Positions 50,565 through 59,324 of a stretch of 64,000 nucleotides of DNA are shown in pieces (position 1 is the first letter of the stretch; each line of letters begins with the position of its first letter). The notes under the pieces are model-generated. The model was not told where the DNA came from. It did not search any database and saw only the letters and a program-made list of their open reading frames with translations. The stretch covers positions 62,001-126,000 of the forward strand of contig NZ_QKKX01000054.1 in NCBI RefSeq assembly GCF_003434305.1, in the 5' to 3' direction. Source of the stretch: Micromonospora sp. MW-13 (GTDB taxonomy: Bacteria > Actinomycetota > Actinomycetes > Mycobacteriales > Micromonosporaceae). Position numbers and translations under genes: made by a program.

Positions 50565-51881
50565 ATGAACACGCAGGACCGGGCCGCGACGCGCCCCTCG
50601 GAGCAGGAGGCGCACCGCCTCGACCAGGCCGATCCCGGGCACCGGCAGCTGTTCCACGTGCCGCCGGCCGACGGCGGGCGCTACCCGGAGGCCGCGTACC
50701 TGGCCGGCAACTCGCTCGGCCTGCAACCCCGGGCCACCCGGGACGAGCTGCTCGCCGACCTGGACGCGTGGGGCCGGCTCGGCGTCGAGGGGCACCTGGA
50801 GGCGGACCGGCCCTGGCTGCCGTACCACGAGCTGTTGACCGGGCCGGTCGCGCGACTGGTCGGCGCCCGGCCCGCGGAGGCCGTGGTGATGAACTCCCTC
50901 ACGGTCAACCTGCACCTGCTGATGGTCGGCTTCTACCGGCCGGCGGGCAGGCGGACCCGGATCGTCATCGAGGACAGCGCCTTTCCCTCGGACAGCTACG
51001 CGGTGCGCAGCCAGGCCCGCCTCCACGGCCTCGACCCCGACACCGCCGTGGTCCGCCTGCGCCCGCGCGACGGCGAGGAGACCCTGCGCACCGCCGACGT
51101 GCTGGACTTCCTGGCCGCCGAGGGCGACACCGTCGCGCTGGTGCTGCTCGGTGGGGTCAACTACCTCACCGGCGAGCTGATGGACATCCCCGCGATCACC
51201 GCCGCGGGCCGGGCCGCCGGGGCGGTGGTCGGCTGGGACCTGGCGCACGCGGCCGGAAACGTCCCACTGGCGCTGCACGACTGGGACGTCGACTTCGCGG
51301 CCTGGTGCTCCTACAAGTACCTCAACTCCGGCCCGGGGGCGCTGGCCGGCGTCTTCGTCCACGAGCGCCACCTCGGCCGGGCCGACCTGATCCGCTTCGA
51401 GGGCTGGTGGAGCACCGAGGCGGCCACCCGGTTCGAGATGGCCCCGGTGTCCCGGCCGCCGGCCACCGCGGAGGCGTGGCAGGTCTCCAACCCGCCGATC
51501 TTCGCGATGGGCCCGGTGCGGACCTCGCTGGAGCTGTTCGACTCGGTCGGCATGCCGGCGCTGCGGGAGCGCAGCGTGCGGCTCACCGGATACCTGGAGC
51601 GGCTGCTCGACGAGGTCACCGCCGACCGGCCGCTGCGGGTGGTCACCCCGCGCGAGCCGGAGCGCCGGGGCTGCCAGCTCTCGGTCCGTATCGGCGCGGG
51701 CAGTGCGGGCGAGCTGACCAAGCGGCTGCGGCACGAGCACGGCGTGATCGCCGACGCCCGGGAGCCGGACGTCGTCCGGTTCGCCCCGGTGCCGCTGTAT
51801 TCGACGTACCACGACTGCTGGCGGGTCGCCGACGCGCTGGCCGCGACCGTGGAGAGGCACACCGGTGAGCGCGAGGAGTGA
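50565..51881 (+). CDS. kynU: Kynureninase
   Basis: This 438-residue PLP enzyme cleaves 3-hydroxykynurenine to 3-hydroxyanthranilate and alanine. Signatures are YLAGNSLGLQPRATRDELLA, MNSLTVNLHLLMVGFYRP, GWDLAHAAGNVPLALHDWDV and the PLP lysine in AWCSYKYLNSGPGALAG. ATG 50565 is preceded by GAGGAG. Length matches the family. It lies between kynA and the monooxygenase gene, as expected for pathway order. Confidence 0.95.
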   Translation: MNTQDRAATRPSEQEAHRLDQADPGHRQLFHVPPADGGRYPEAAYLAGNSLGLQPRATRDELLADLDAWGRLGVEGHLEADRPWLPYHELLTGPVARLVGARPAEAVVMNSLTVNLHLLMVGFYRPAGRRTRIVIEDSAFPSDSYAVRSQARLHGLDPDTAVVRLRPRDGEETLRTADVLDFLAAEGDTVALVLLGGVNYLTGELMDIPAITAAGRAAGAVVGWDLAHAAGNVPLALHDWDVDFAAWCSYKYLNSGPGALAGVFVHERHLGRADLIRFEGWWSTEAATRFEMAPVSRPPATAEAWQVSNPPIFAMGPVRTSLELFDSVGMPALRERSVRLTGYLERLLDEVTADRPLRVVTPREPERRGCQLSVRIGAGSAGELTKRLRHEHGVIADAREPDVVRFAPVPLYSTYHDCWRVADALAATVERHTGEREE

Positions 51882-51927
51882 GCCGGGGTTGCGAGCCCCG
51901 CAGTCGCGAACGAAAGGCGGGCTGAGC

Positions 51928-53265
51928 ATGAACGCGGAACGGGACGAGATCGCCGTCGTCGGGGCCGGGCTCGCCGGCTGCCTGCTGGCCTGCTTCCTGG
52001 CCCGGCGCGGGTACCGGGTGGCGCTCTACGAGCGGCGGCCCGACCCGCGCACCGGGAAGGCCGAGCGGGGCCGCTCGATCAACCTGGCGCTGTCCGAGCG
52101 CGGGCTCGACGCGCTGCGCCGGATCGGCCTGGACGGCCAGGTGATGGCGGACGCGCTGCCGATGCGCGGCCGGATGATCCACCCGGTCGCGGGGGAGCCG
52201 CAGTTCCAGTCGTACAGCGCCGCGGGGGACCTGGCGATCAACTCGATCAGCCGGGGCGCGCTGAACAACGCCCTGCTCACCGCCGCCACCACGCTGCCCG
52301 GGGTGCGTGTCGCGTTCGACCACCGGCTCGTCGGGCTCGACCCGATCACCGGGGAGATGGCCTTCGAGACGCCGCAGGGCAAGGTCACGGCCACCGCGCC
52401 GGTCGTCCTCGGCGCCGACGGGGCCGGCTCGGCGGTGCGCGGGCAACTCCTCGCGTACGGGGCGCTGAGTGAGAGCCTCGACTTCCTCGACTACGGCTAC
52501 AAGGAGCTGACCATCCCGGCGCTCGGCGGCGAGTTCGCCCTCGACCCGGCGGCGCTGCACATCTGGCCGCGCGGCACCTCGATGATGATCGCCCTGCCCA
52601 ACCCGGACCGCTCCTTCACCTGCACGCTGTTCTGGCCCACCCACGGCACCGCGAGCTTCGCCTCGCTGAGCAGCCCGGCGGCGATCGAGCGGCACTTCGC
52701 CACCCACTACCCGGACCTGGTCCCGCTCGCCCCCAACCTGGTCGACGACTACCAGCACAACCCGATCGGGGTGCTCGGCACGGTCCGCTGCGCCCCGTGG
52801 CAGGCGAACGGGCGGGTCGGCCTCGTCGGCGACGCCGCGCACGCCATCGTGCCCTTCTACGGCCAGGGCGCGAACTGCGCCTTCGAGGACGTGGTGGTGC
52901 TCGACCGCTGCCTCGACGAGTGCGGCGACGACTGGGCGGCGGCGCTGCCGCTGTTCCAGGCGCGGCGGCAGGACGACACGGAGGCGATCGCCCGGATGGC
53001 GCTGACCAACTTCGTGGAGATGCGCGACAAGGTGGCCTCCCCGGTGTTCCAGGCCCGGCGCGGGCTGGACCACACGCTGGAGCGGGCCCTGCCCGGCCGG
53101 TACGTCTCGCAGTACGAGCTGGTCTCCTTCTCCACCACCCCGTACGCGCAGGTGCGGCGGCGGGTCCGCCGCCAGCAGGCGGTGCTCGGCGCGGTGGCCG
53201 CCACGGCGGCGACGCTGCTGGTCGGCGCGGTCGGCGCGGCACTCGCCCGGGGGTGGCGGCGATGA
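51928..53265 (+). CDS. kmo: Kynurenine 3-monooxygenase
   Basis: This 445-residue FAD hydroxylase converts kynurenine to 3-hydroxykynurenine with NADPH and oxygen. It has the dinucleotide fold VVGAGLAGCLLACFLARRGY, RGRSINLALSERGLDALRRI, the conserved GADGAGSAVR and GDAAHAIVPFYGQGANCAFE. The C-terminus has a hydrophobic helix (VLGAVAATAATLLVGAVGAA), as in membrane-associated KMOs. ATG 51928 has AAGGCGG upstream. Stop overlaps the next start (ATGA). Confidence 0.93.
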   Translation: MNAERDEIAVVGAGLAGCLLACFLARRGYRVALYERRPDPRTGKAERGRSINLALSERGLDALRRIGLDGQVMADALPMRGRMIHPVAGEPQFQSYSAAGDLAINSISRGALNNALLTAATTLPGVRVAFDHRLVGLDPITGEMAFETPQGKVTATAPVVLGADGAGSAVRGQLLAYGALSESLDFLDYGYKELTIPALGGEFALDPAALHIWPRGTSMMIALPNPDRSFTCTLFWPTHGTASFASLSSPAAIERHFATHYPDLVPLAPNLVDDYQHNPIGVLGTVRCAPWQANGRVGLVGDAAHAIVPFYGQGANCAFEDVVVLDRCLDECGDDWAAALPLFQARRQDDTEAIARMALTNFVEMRDKVASPVFQARRGLDHTLERALPGRYVSQYELVSFSTTPYAQVRRRVRRQQAVLGAVAATAATLLVGAVGAALARGWRR

Positions 53266-54770
53266 GCGTGACCTGGGATCCCGGCCTGATGGCCGGGCGG
53301 GCGACCCGCGGGCCGGGGCTGCTGCGGCACTTCGTGGGCGGGGAGTTCGTCGCCGCCGGCCGGCGGTTCACCAAGCGGAGTCCCGTGACAGGGGAGCCGG
53401 TGTTCGAGGTGGTGGAGGCCGATCGGTCGACGGTGGACGACGCGGTGGCCGCCGCCCGGGCGGCGCTGCGTGGGCCGTGGGGCCGGATGGGTGAGCGGGA
53501 GCGCGCCGAGGTGCTGCGTCGGGTCGCCGACGAGTTGGAGCGCCGGTTCGACGACCTGGTGACGGCCGAGGTGGCGGACACGGGTAAGTCGATCTCGCAG
53601 GCCCGGACGCTGGACGTTCCGCGTGGGGCGGCGAACTTCCGGGCGTTCGCGGAGATCGTGGCGACGGCGCCGACGGAGTCGTTCACCACGGTCACCCCGT
53701 CCGGCGGGCGGGCGTTGAACTACGCGGTGCGAAAGCCGGTGGGTGTGGTCGCGGTGGTGGTGCCGTGGAACCTGCCGCTGCTGTTGCTGACGTGGAAGGT
53801 CGCTCCGGCGTTGGCCTGCGGCAACGCGGTGGTGGTCAAGCCGAGTGAGGAGACGCCCGCTTCGGCGACCCTGCTGGCCGAGGTGATGGCGGCGGCTGGG
53901 GTGCCGGACGGGGTGTTCAACCTGGTGCACGGGTTCGGCCCGGATTCGGCGGGGGAGTTCCTGACCCGGCACCCGGGGGTGGACGCCATCACCTTCACTG
54001 GTGAGTCGTCGACCGGCGGGGCGATCATGCGGGCGGCGGCGGACGGGGTGAAGGCGGTCTCGTTCGAGCTGGGCGGGAAGAACGCCGGCCTGGTCTTCGC
54101 CGACGCCGACCTGGACGCGGCGGTCGCGGGTTCGGTGCGGTCGAGCTTCACCAACGGCGGTCAGGTCTGCCTGTGCACGGAACGGATCTACGTGCAGCGC
54201 CCGGTGTTCGACGAGTTCGTCGAGCGGTTGGCGAAGGCCGCCGACGGCCTGGCGTACGGGTGGCCGGCGGACGAGGCGACCGTGAACATGCCACTGATCT
54301 CCCAACAGCACCGCAGGAAGGTGCTCGGCTACCACGACCTGGCCCGCGCCGAGGGCGCGCAGGTGCTCGCAGGGGGCGGCCGGCCCACGTTCGGCGACGC
54401 CCGCGACGGTGGCGCGTACGTGCGGCCGACCGTGCTCACCGGCCTCGGTCCGGATGCCCGGACCAACCGGGAGGAGATCTTCGGGCCGGTGGTGCACGTG
54501 GCTCCGTTCGACGTCGAGGAGGAGGCGTACGCGCTGGCCAACGGCTCGGAGTACGGCCTGGCGGCGACGGTGTGGACCCGGGACGTGGGTCGGGCGCACC
54601 GGGCGGGGGCACGGCTGGACGCCGGGATCGTCTGGGTCAACACGTGGTTCCTGCGGGACCTGCGCACCCCGTTCGGCGGGGTGAAGGCGTCCGGCATCGG
54701 TCGGGAGGGCGGCGTGCACTCCCTGGACTTCTACTCCGAACTCACCAACGTCTGCGTGGACCTGACATGA
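53262..54770 (+). CDS. 2-aminomuconate semialdehyde dehydrogenase (ALDH family)
   Basis: This 502-residue NAD-dependent aldehyde dehydrogenase has PVGVVAVVVPWNLPLLLLTW, FELGGKNAGLVFADADLDAA (general base glutamate), the catalytic cysteine in FTNGGQVCLCTERIYV and GREGGVHSLDFYSEL. In this operon its substrate is most likely 2-aminomuconate 6-semialdehyde produced by the ACMS decarboxylase. 2-hydroxymuconate semialdehyde dehydrogenase is the nearest alternative. ATG 53262 overlaps the previous stop. Confidence 0.88.
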   Translation: MSVTWDPGLMAGRATRGPGLLRHFVGGEFVAAGRRFTKRSPVTGEPVFEVVEADRSTVDDAVAAARAALRGPWGRMGERERAEVLRRVADELERRFDDLVTAEVADTGKSISQARTLDVPRGAANFRAFAEIVATAPTESFTTVTPSGGRALNYAVRKPVGVVAVVVPWNLPLLLLTWKVAPALACGNAVVVKPSEETPASATLLAEVMAAAGVPDGVFNLVHGFGPDSAGEFLTRHPGVDAITFTGESSTGGAIMRAAADGVKAVSFELGGKNAGLVFADADLDAAVAGSVRSSFTNGGQVCLCTERIYVQRPVFDEFVERLAKAADGLAYGWPADEATVNMPLISQQHRRKVLGYHDLARAEGAQVLAGGGRPTFGDARDGGAYVRPTVLTGLGPDARTNREEIFGPVVHVAPFDVEEEAYALANGSEYGLAATVWTRDVGRAHRAGARLDAGIVWVNTWFLRDLRTPFGGVKASGIGREGGVHSLDFYSELTNVCVDLT

Positions 54771-55561
54771 CCGACATCGAGTTGGCCGCCGGCGAGCTGC
54801 TCCAGGCACGCGAGTCCGGCAAACCCTGCCCGCCGCTGCGCGGCCGGCTGCTGCCCGAGGGGGACGTCGCCTCGGCGTACCGGGTGCAGCAGCACCAGGT
54901 CCGGCGGTGGCTGGACGCCGGGCACCGCCGGACCGGCGCGAAGATCGGCCTGACCTCTCGGGCGGTGCAGGAGAACCTCGGGGTGCACCAGCCCGACTTC
55001 GGGGTGCTGCTGGACAGCATGGCGGTGCCCGACGGTGACGAGATCGCGACGGACCGGCTGCTCCAGCCCCGGGTCGAGGCGGAGATCGCCTTCGTGCTCG
55101 GTGCGGACCTGCCCGAGGAGCGGGTCACCACCGTCGACGTCATTCGGGCGGTCGACCACCTGCTGCCGGCCATCGAGATCGTCGACTCCCGGGTCGCCGG
55201 CTGGGACATCTCCATCGTGGACACCGTCGCCGACAACGCCTCCAGCGGCCTGTTCGTGCTCGGCACCACGCCCCGCCGGCTGGCCGACGTGGACCTGCGG
55301 CTGGCCGGCATGGTCCTCGAACACGCCGGGGAACCGGTCTCGGTCGGCGCCGCGGCGGCCTGCATGGGCAACCCGCTGCACGCGGTGGCCTGGCTCGCGC
55401 AGACCATGGCCCGATCCGGTGATTCGCTGCGGACCGGGGACGTGGTGCTCTCCGGAGCGCTCGGCCCGATGGTGCCGGTCACTCCCGGCGCCTCGTACGA
55501 GGCGCGGATCTCCGGGCTCGGTTCGGTCCGGGCCTGTTTCTCGAAGGGGGACGCGGCATGA
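54767..55561 (+). CDS. 2-oxopent-4-enoate hydratase (MhpD/XylJ type)
   Basis: This 264-residue enzyme adds water to 2-hydroxypenta-2,4-dienoate to give 4-hydroxy-2-oxovalerate. GAKIGLTSRAVQENLGVHQP followed by DFGVLLDSM is the hydratase pattern (KIGLTxxxVQxxLGVxQPDFG). Metal-binding glutamates are in PRVEAEIAFVLG. Members of this superfamily also decarboxylate 4-oxalocrotonate, but the second copy at 57611 has the decarboxylase-type motif. Coupled by ATGA to both neighbours. Confidence 0.88.
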   Translation: MTDIELAAGELLQARESGKPCPPLRGRLLPEGDVASAYRVQQHQVRRWLDAGHRRTGAKIGLTSRAVQENLGVHQPDFGVLLDSMAVPDGDEIATDRLLQPRVEAEIAFVLGADLPEERVTTVDVIRAVDHLLPAIEIVDSRVAGWDISIVDTVADNASSGLFVLGTTPRRLADVDLRLAGMVLEHAGEPVSVGAAAACMGNPLHAVAWLAQTMARSGDSLRTGDVVLSGALGPMVPVTPGASYEARISGLGSVRACFSKGDAA

Positions 55562-56544
55562 GCGTCGGGGTGGCGGTGCTCGGTTCCGGCAACATCGGGA
55601 CCGACTTGATGATCAAGGTGTTGCGGCGCAGCGGCAGCCCTGACGGGCCGCTGCGGGACTCCGCTTCGCCGCGTTCCGCGCCCTCCCCGGGGAGCCTGCG
55701 GATGGTGGCGATGGCCGGTATCGACCCGGACTCCGAGGGGCTGGCCCGGGCCCGCCGGCTCGGCGTGGCGACCACCGCCGAGGGCGTCGACGGCCTGGTG
55801 GCGCTGCCCGGGTTCGCGGACGTGGAGTTGGTCTTCGACGCCACGTCGGCCGGCGCGCACCGGCGCCACGACGAGGTGCTGCGCGCCCTCGGCCGGACGG
55901 TGGTGGACCTGACCCCGGCGGCGATCGGCCCGTACGTGGTGCCGCCGGTCAACCTGGACGAGCACCTGCACGAACCCAACGTGAACATGGTGACCTGCGG
56001 CGGTCAGGCCACCGTGCCGATCGTGGCCGCGGTCGGTCGGGTGACGGCGGTGGCGTACGGCGAGATCGTCGCCTCGATCGCCTCGAAGTCGGCCGGACCG
56101 GGCACCCGGGCCAACATCGACGAGTTCACCGAGACGACCGCGCGGGCGATCGAGGTGGTCGGTGGCGCGGGGCGGGGGAAGGCGATCATCGTGCTGAATC
56201 CGGCCGACCCGCCGCTGATGATGCGGGACACGGTCTACTGCCTGTGCCCGGACGCCGACGCCGACCGGGATGCGATCGCCGGATCGGTGGCGCAGATGGT
56301 GGCGACGGTGCAGGAGTACGTCCCGGGGTACCGGCTCAAGCAGGACGTGCAGTTCGACCCGGTCGACGCGTACGTGCCGGCGCTGGGCCGGCACCTCACC
56401 GGGCTCCAGGTGTCGGTGTTCCTGGAGGTGTCCGGGGCCGGGCACCACCTTCCGGCGTACGCCGGGAACCTGGACATCATGACCTCGGCCGCGCTGCGTA
56501 CCGCCGAGCGGCTGGTCGCCCTGCGCAAGGCGGTGACCGCATGA
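55558..56544 (+). CDS. Acetaldehyde dehydrogenase (acylating), with in-frame insertion
   Basis: This 328-residue enzyme converts acetaldehyde, NAD and CoA to acetyl-CoA. Family segments are GSGNIGTDLMIKVLRR, LVFDATSAGAHRRHDEV, the catalytic cysteine in VNMVTCGGQATVPIV, IVASIASKSAGPGTRANIDE and PAYAGNLDIMTSAAL. Between LMIKVLRR and LRMVAMAGID about 19 extra residues (GSPDGPLRDSASPRSAPSPG) interrupt the normal spacing. They are low in complexity and probably a surface loop. It should form a channelling complex with the aldolase encoded next (DmpFG type). Confidence 0.92.
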   Translation: MSVGVAVLGSGNIGTDLMIKVLRRSGSPDGPLRDSASPRSAPSPGSLRMVAMAGIDPDSEGLARARRLGVATTAEGVDGLVALPGFADVELVFDATSAGAHRRHDEVLRALGRTVVDLTPAAIGPYVVPPVNLDEHLHEPNVNMVTCGGQATVPIVAAVGRVTAVAYGEIVASIASKSAGPGTRANIDEFTETTARAIEVVGGAGRGKAIIVLNPADPPLMMRDTVYCLCPDADADRDAIAGSVAQMVATVQEYVPGYRLKQDVQFDPVDAYVPALGRHLTGLQVSVFLEVSGAGHHLPAYAGNLDIMTSAALRTAERLVALRKAVTA

Positions 56545-57614
56545 CCGACCTGTACGTGCAGGACGTGACGTTGCGCGACGGCATGCACGCCGTCGCCCAC
56601 CGGTACACCGTCGACCAGGTGCGCACCATCGCCGCCGCGCTCGACGCGGCCGGGGTGGCCGCGATCGAGGTGGCGCACGGCGACGGGCTGGCCGGGTCCA
56701 GCGTCAACTACGGCCACGGCGCGGCCAGCGACGCCGACTGGATCTCCGCCGCCGCCGAGGTGCTGACCAGCGCGCGGCTGACCACCCTGCTGCTGCCCGG
56801 GATCGGCACCATCGCCGACCTGAGGGCGGCGAAGGCGCTGGGGGTGACCAGCGTCCGGATCGCCACCCACTGCACCGAGGCCGACATCTCCGCCCAGCAC
56901 ATCTCCTGGGCCCGGGAGAACGGCATGGACGTGTCCGGGTTCCTGATGATGTCGCACATGAACGACCCGGCCGGGCTGGCCGCCCAGGCCAGGCTGATGG
57001 AGTCGTACGGCGCGCACTGCGTCTACGTGACCGACTCCGGCGGCCGGTTGCTGATGTCCGACGTGGCCGAGCGGATCGACGCGTACCGGCAGGTCCTCGA
57101 ACCGGAGACGCAGATCGGCATCCACGCCCACCACAACCTGTCGTTGGGGGTGGCCAACAGCGTGGTCGCCGTCGAGCACGGCCGGATCGCCGGTGCCGCC
57201 CCGGCTGGCCCGGACGCCCCGCACGGGCGCACGGTGCGGGTGGACGCGTCCCTGGCCGGGATGGGCGCCGGGGCCGGCAACGCGCCGCTGGAGGTGTTCG
57301 TCGCGGTCGCCGAGCTGCACGGCTGGAAGCACGGCTGCGACGTGTTCGCGTTGATGGACGCGGCCGACGAGATCGTCCGGCCGCTCCAGGACCGGCCGGT
57401 CCAGGTCGACCGGGAGACGCTCTCCCTCGGGTACGCGGGGGTCTACTCCAGCTTCCTGCGGCACGCCGAGCGTGCCTCGGCGAAGTACGGGGTGGACGTC
57501 CGGTCGATCCTGGTGGAGTTGGGCCGGCGGCGGATGGTCGGCGGCCAGGAGGACATGATCGTGGACGTGGCGTTGGACCTCGCGGGCCGGCGTGGGCAGG
57601 AGGAGGTCGCGTGA
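56541..57614 (+). CDS. 4-hydroxy-2-oxovalerate aldolase, with in-frame insertion
   Basis: This 357-residue class II aldolase splits 4-hydroxy-2-oxovalerate into pyruvate and acetaldehyde. Motifs are VTLRDGMHAVAHRYTVDQV (metal aspartate and catalytic histidine), HGDGLAGSSVNYGH, QIGIHAHHNLSLGVANSVVA (metal histidines) and RVDASLAGMGAGAGNAPLEV. Between AVEHG and RVDASL lies an extra stretch of about 15 residues (RIAGAAPAGPDAPHG) absent from DmpG. ATG 56541 overlaps the dehydrogenase stop. The pair should tunnel acetaldehyde directly. Confidence 0.93.
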   Translation: MTDLYVQDVTLRDGMHAVAHRYTVDQVRTIAAALDAAGVAAIEVAHGDGLAGSSVNYGHGAASDADWISAAAEVLTSARLTTLLLPGIGTIADLRAAKALGVTSVRIATHCTEADISAQHISWARENGMDVSGFLMMSHMNDPAGLAAQARLMESYGAHCVYVTDSGGRLLMSDVAERIDAYRQVLEPETQIGIHAHHNLSLGVANSVVAVEHGRIAGAAPAGPDAPHGRTVRVDASLAGMGAGAGNAPLEVFVAVAELHGWKHGCDVFALMDAADEIVRPLQDRPVQVDRETLSLGYAGVYSSFLRHAERASAKYGVDVRSILVELGRRRMVGGQEDMIVDVALDLAGRRGQEEVA

Positions 57615-58384
57615 TCGGGGTGGACACCGCCGGCGTCGCCGGCCGGCTGGGGACGGCGGCCGACACGGCCACCGCGATACCGCAGCTCGCCGCCGAGATC
57701 GGCCTGGACGCCGACGGCGCGTACGCGGTGCAGACCGCGCTCGTGCAGCGCCGGCTGGACCGGGGCGAGCGCCTGGTGGGGCTGAAGATGGGGCTGACCA
57801 GCCGGGCGAAGATGGCCCAGGTCGGGGTGGACGAGGTGATCTGGGGCCGGCTCACCGACGTGATGCGGGTCCCCGACGGCGGCGCCGTCGACGTCGCCGA
57901 CTTCATCCACCCCCGGGTCGAGCCGGAGGTGGCGTTCCTGCTGGACCGGCTGCCCGAGCCGGGCGAGCCGGTCGGCGCGTTCACCGACGCGGTACGCGCG
58001 GTGGCCCCGGCGATCGAGCTGATCGACTCCCGGTACGCCGACTTCACCTTCTCCCTGCCCGACGTCATCGCCGACAACGCCTCCGCCGCCGCGTTCACCG
58101 TCGGAGCCTGGTCGCCGGTCCCGGACGGGCTGGACAACCTCGGCGTGCTCCTTGAGATCGACGGCCGGGTCGCCCAGGTCGGCTCGACCGCCGCGATCCT
58201 CGGCGACCCCCGCCGGACCCTCGACGAGGGGCTCCGCCTCGCCGGCCGGCACGGCGTGCGGCTCCGCTCCGGCTGGGTCTTCCTGGCCGGAGCCGCCACC
58301 GCCGCCGTGCCGCTACGCCCCGGCGCCCACGTCCGCGCCGTGGTGGAGAAGCTCGGCACCGCGTCGCTGCGGGCGTCGTCGTGA
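57611..58384 (+). CDS. 4-oxalocrotonate (2-oxo-3-hexenedioate) decarboxylase
   Basis: This 257-residue enzyme removes CO2 from 2-oxo-3-hexenedioate to give 2-hydroxypenta-2,4-dienoate. VGLKMGLTSRAKMAQVGVDE then VIWGRLTDVM matches the DmpH/XylI decarboxylase pattern, with metal-binding glutamates in HPRVEPEVAFLLD and EIDG. It normally forms a complex with the hydratase, encoded three genes upstream. GTG 57611 overlaps the aldolase stop and its own stop overlaps the next GTG. Confidence 0.88.
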   Translation: MIGVDTAGVAGRLGTAADTATAIPQLAAEIGLDADGAYAVQTALVQRRLDRGERLVGLKMGLTSRAKMAQVGVDEVIWGRLTDVMRVPDGGAVDVADFIHPRVEPEVAFLLDRLPEPGEPVGAFTDAVRAVAPAIELIDSRYADFTFSLPDVIADNASAAAFTVGAWSPVPDGLDNLGVLLEIDGRVAQVGSTAAILGDPRRTLDEGLRLAGRHGVRLRSGWVFLAGAATAAVPLRPGAHVRAVVEKLGTASLRASS

Positions 58385-58803
58385 CCGCCCGCGTGGTCGC
58401 CGGCAAGGCCGTGCCGCGCGGGGCGTTTCCGCACGTCAAGGTCGCGGGCGGGTTCGTCTTCGTCTCCGGTACGTCGTCCCGGCGGCCGGACAACACCTTC
58501 GCCGGCGTGTCGGTGGACGAGTTCGGCACGACCGACCTCGACATCCGGGCGCAGACCCGGGCCGTGATCGGGAACATCCGGGACGTGCTGCGGTCGGTCG
58601 GCGCCGACCTGCCCGACCTGGTGCAGGTGACGTCGTACCTGGTCAACATGAACGACTTCGGTGGCTACAACGAGGTGTGGGCGGAGTTCTTCGACGCCAC
58701 GGGGCCGACCCGGACGACCGTCGCGGTGCACCAGCTTCCGCACCCACACCTGCTCGTCGAGATGCAAGCCGTGGCACTTCTTCCGCCGGGAGGTCAGTCG
58801 TGA
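58381..58803 (+). CDS. 2-aminomuconate deaminase (RidA family)
   Basis: This 140-residue RidA/YjgF-family protein has GFVFVSGTSSRRPDNTFAGV, IRAQTRAVIGNIRDVLRSVG, QVTSYLVNMNDFGGYNEVW and VAVHQLPHPHLLVEMQAVAL. The arginine typical of imine-binding RidA (PTR near the end of the trimer cleft) is present in TGPTRTTVAV. By context it hydrolyses 2-aminomuconate to 4-oxalocrotonate and ammonia, the reaction of AmnD. Coupled by GTGA overlaps on both sides. Confidence 0.85.
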   Translation: MTARVVAGKAVPRGAFPHVKVAGGFVFVSGTSSRRPDNTFAGVSVDEFGTTDLDIRAQTRAVIGNIRDVLRSVGADLPDLVQVTSYLVNMNDFGGYNEVWAEFFDATGPTRTTVAVHQLPHPHLLVEMQAVALLPPGGQS

Positions 58804-59324
58804 GTGAGATCGCCGAGCCGTTCAGCTTCCCCGGGTGGGTCGCCGAGAACCAGCACCTGCTGAAGCCGCCGGTGGGCAACCGGGAGATGTTCCCCGGCGG
58901 GGACGACTTCATCGTGATGGTGGTGGGCGGGCCGAACCAGCGCACCGACTTCCACGTCGACCCGTACGAGGAGTTCTTCTACCAGGTCAAGGGCAACATG
59001 CACATCAACCTGATGACCCCGCAGGGGCCGCGTACGGTGCACGTGCGCGAGGGCCAGATGTGGATGCTGCCGCGCGACACCCCGCACTCGCCGCAGCGTC
59101 CCGAGGCCGGCTCGATCGGCGTGGTGGTCGAACGGGTCCGCGAGGAGGGCACGCTGGAGAAGTTCCAGTGGTACTGCCCGGAGTGCGGGCACAAGGTGCA
59201 CGAGGTGGAGTTGCAGGTCCGCGACATCGCCGCCGACCTGCCCCCGGTGTTCGGCGCGTTCTACGCCGACGAGGCCGCCCGCACCTGCGGCGAGTGCGGC
59301 ACGCTGCACCCGGGCAAGGGCTGA
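58800..59324 (+). CDS. 3-hydroxyanthranilate 3,4-dioxygenase
   Basis: This 174-residue cupin opens the ring of 3-hydroxyanthranilate to form 2-amino-3-carboxymuconate semialdehyde. Catalytic iron ligands are in DFHVDPYEEFFYQVKGNM (His and Glu) and PRDTPHSPQRP (His). The C-terminus carries the rubredoxin-like iron site of bacterial enzymes (CPECGHK and CGECGTLHPGKG). Conserved active-site arginine NQRTDFH is present. GTG 58800 overlaps the previous stop. Confidence 0.94.
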   Translation: MSEIAEPFSFPGWVAENQHLLKPPVGNREMFPGGDDFIVMVVGGPNQRTDFHVDPYEEFFYQVKGNMHINLMTPQGPRTVHVREGQMWMLPRDTPHSPQRPEAGSIGVVVERVREEGTLEKFQWYCPECGHKVHEVELQVRDIAADLPPVFGAFYADEAARTCGECGTLHPGKG

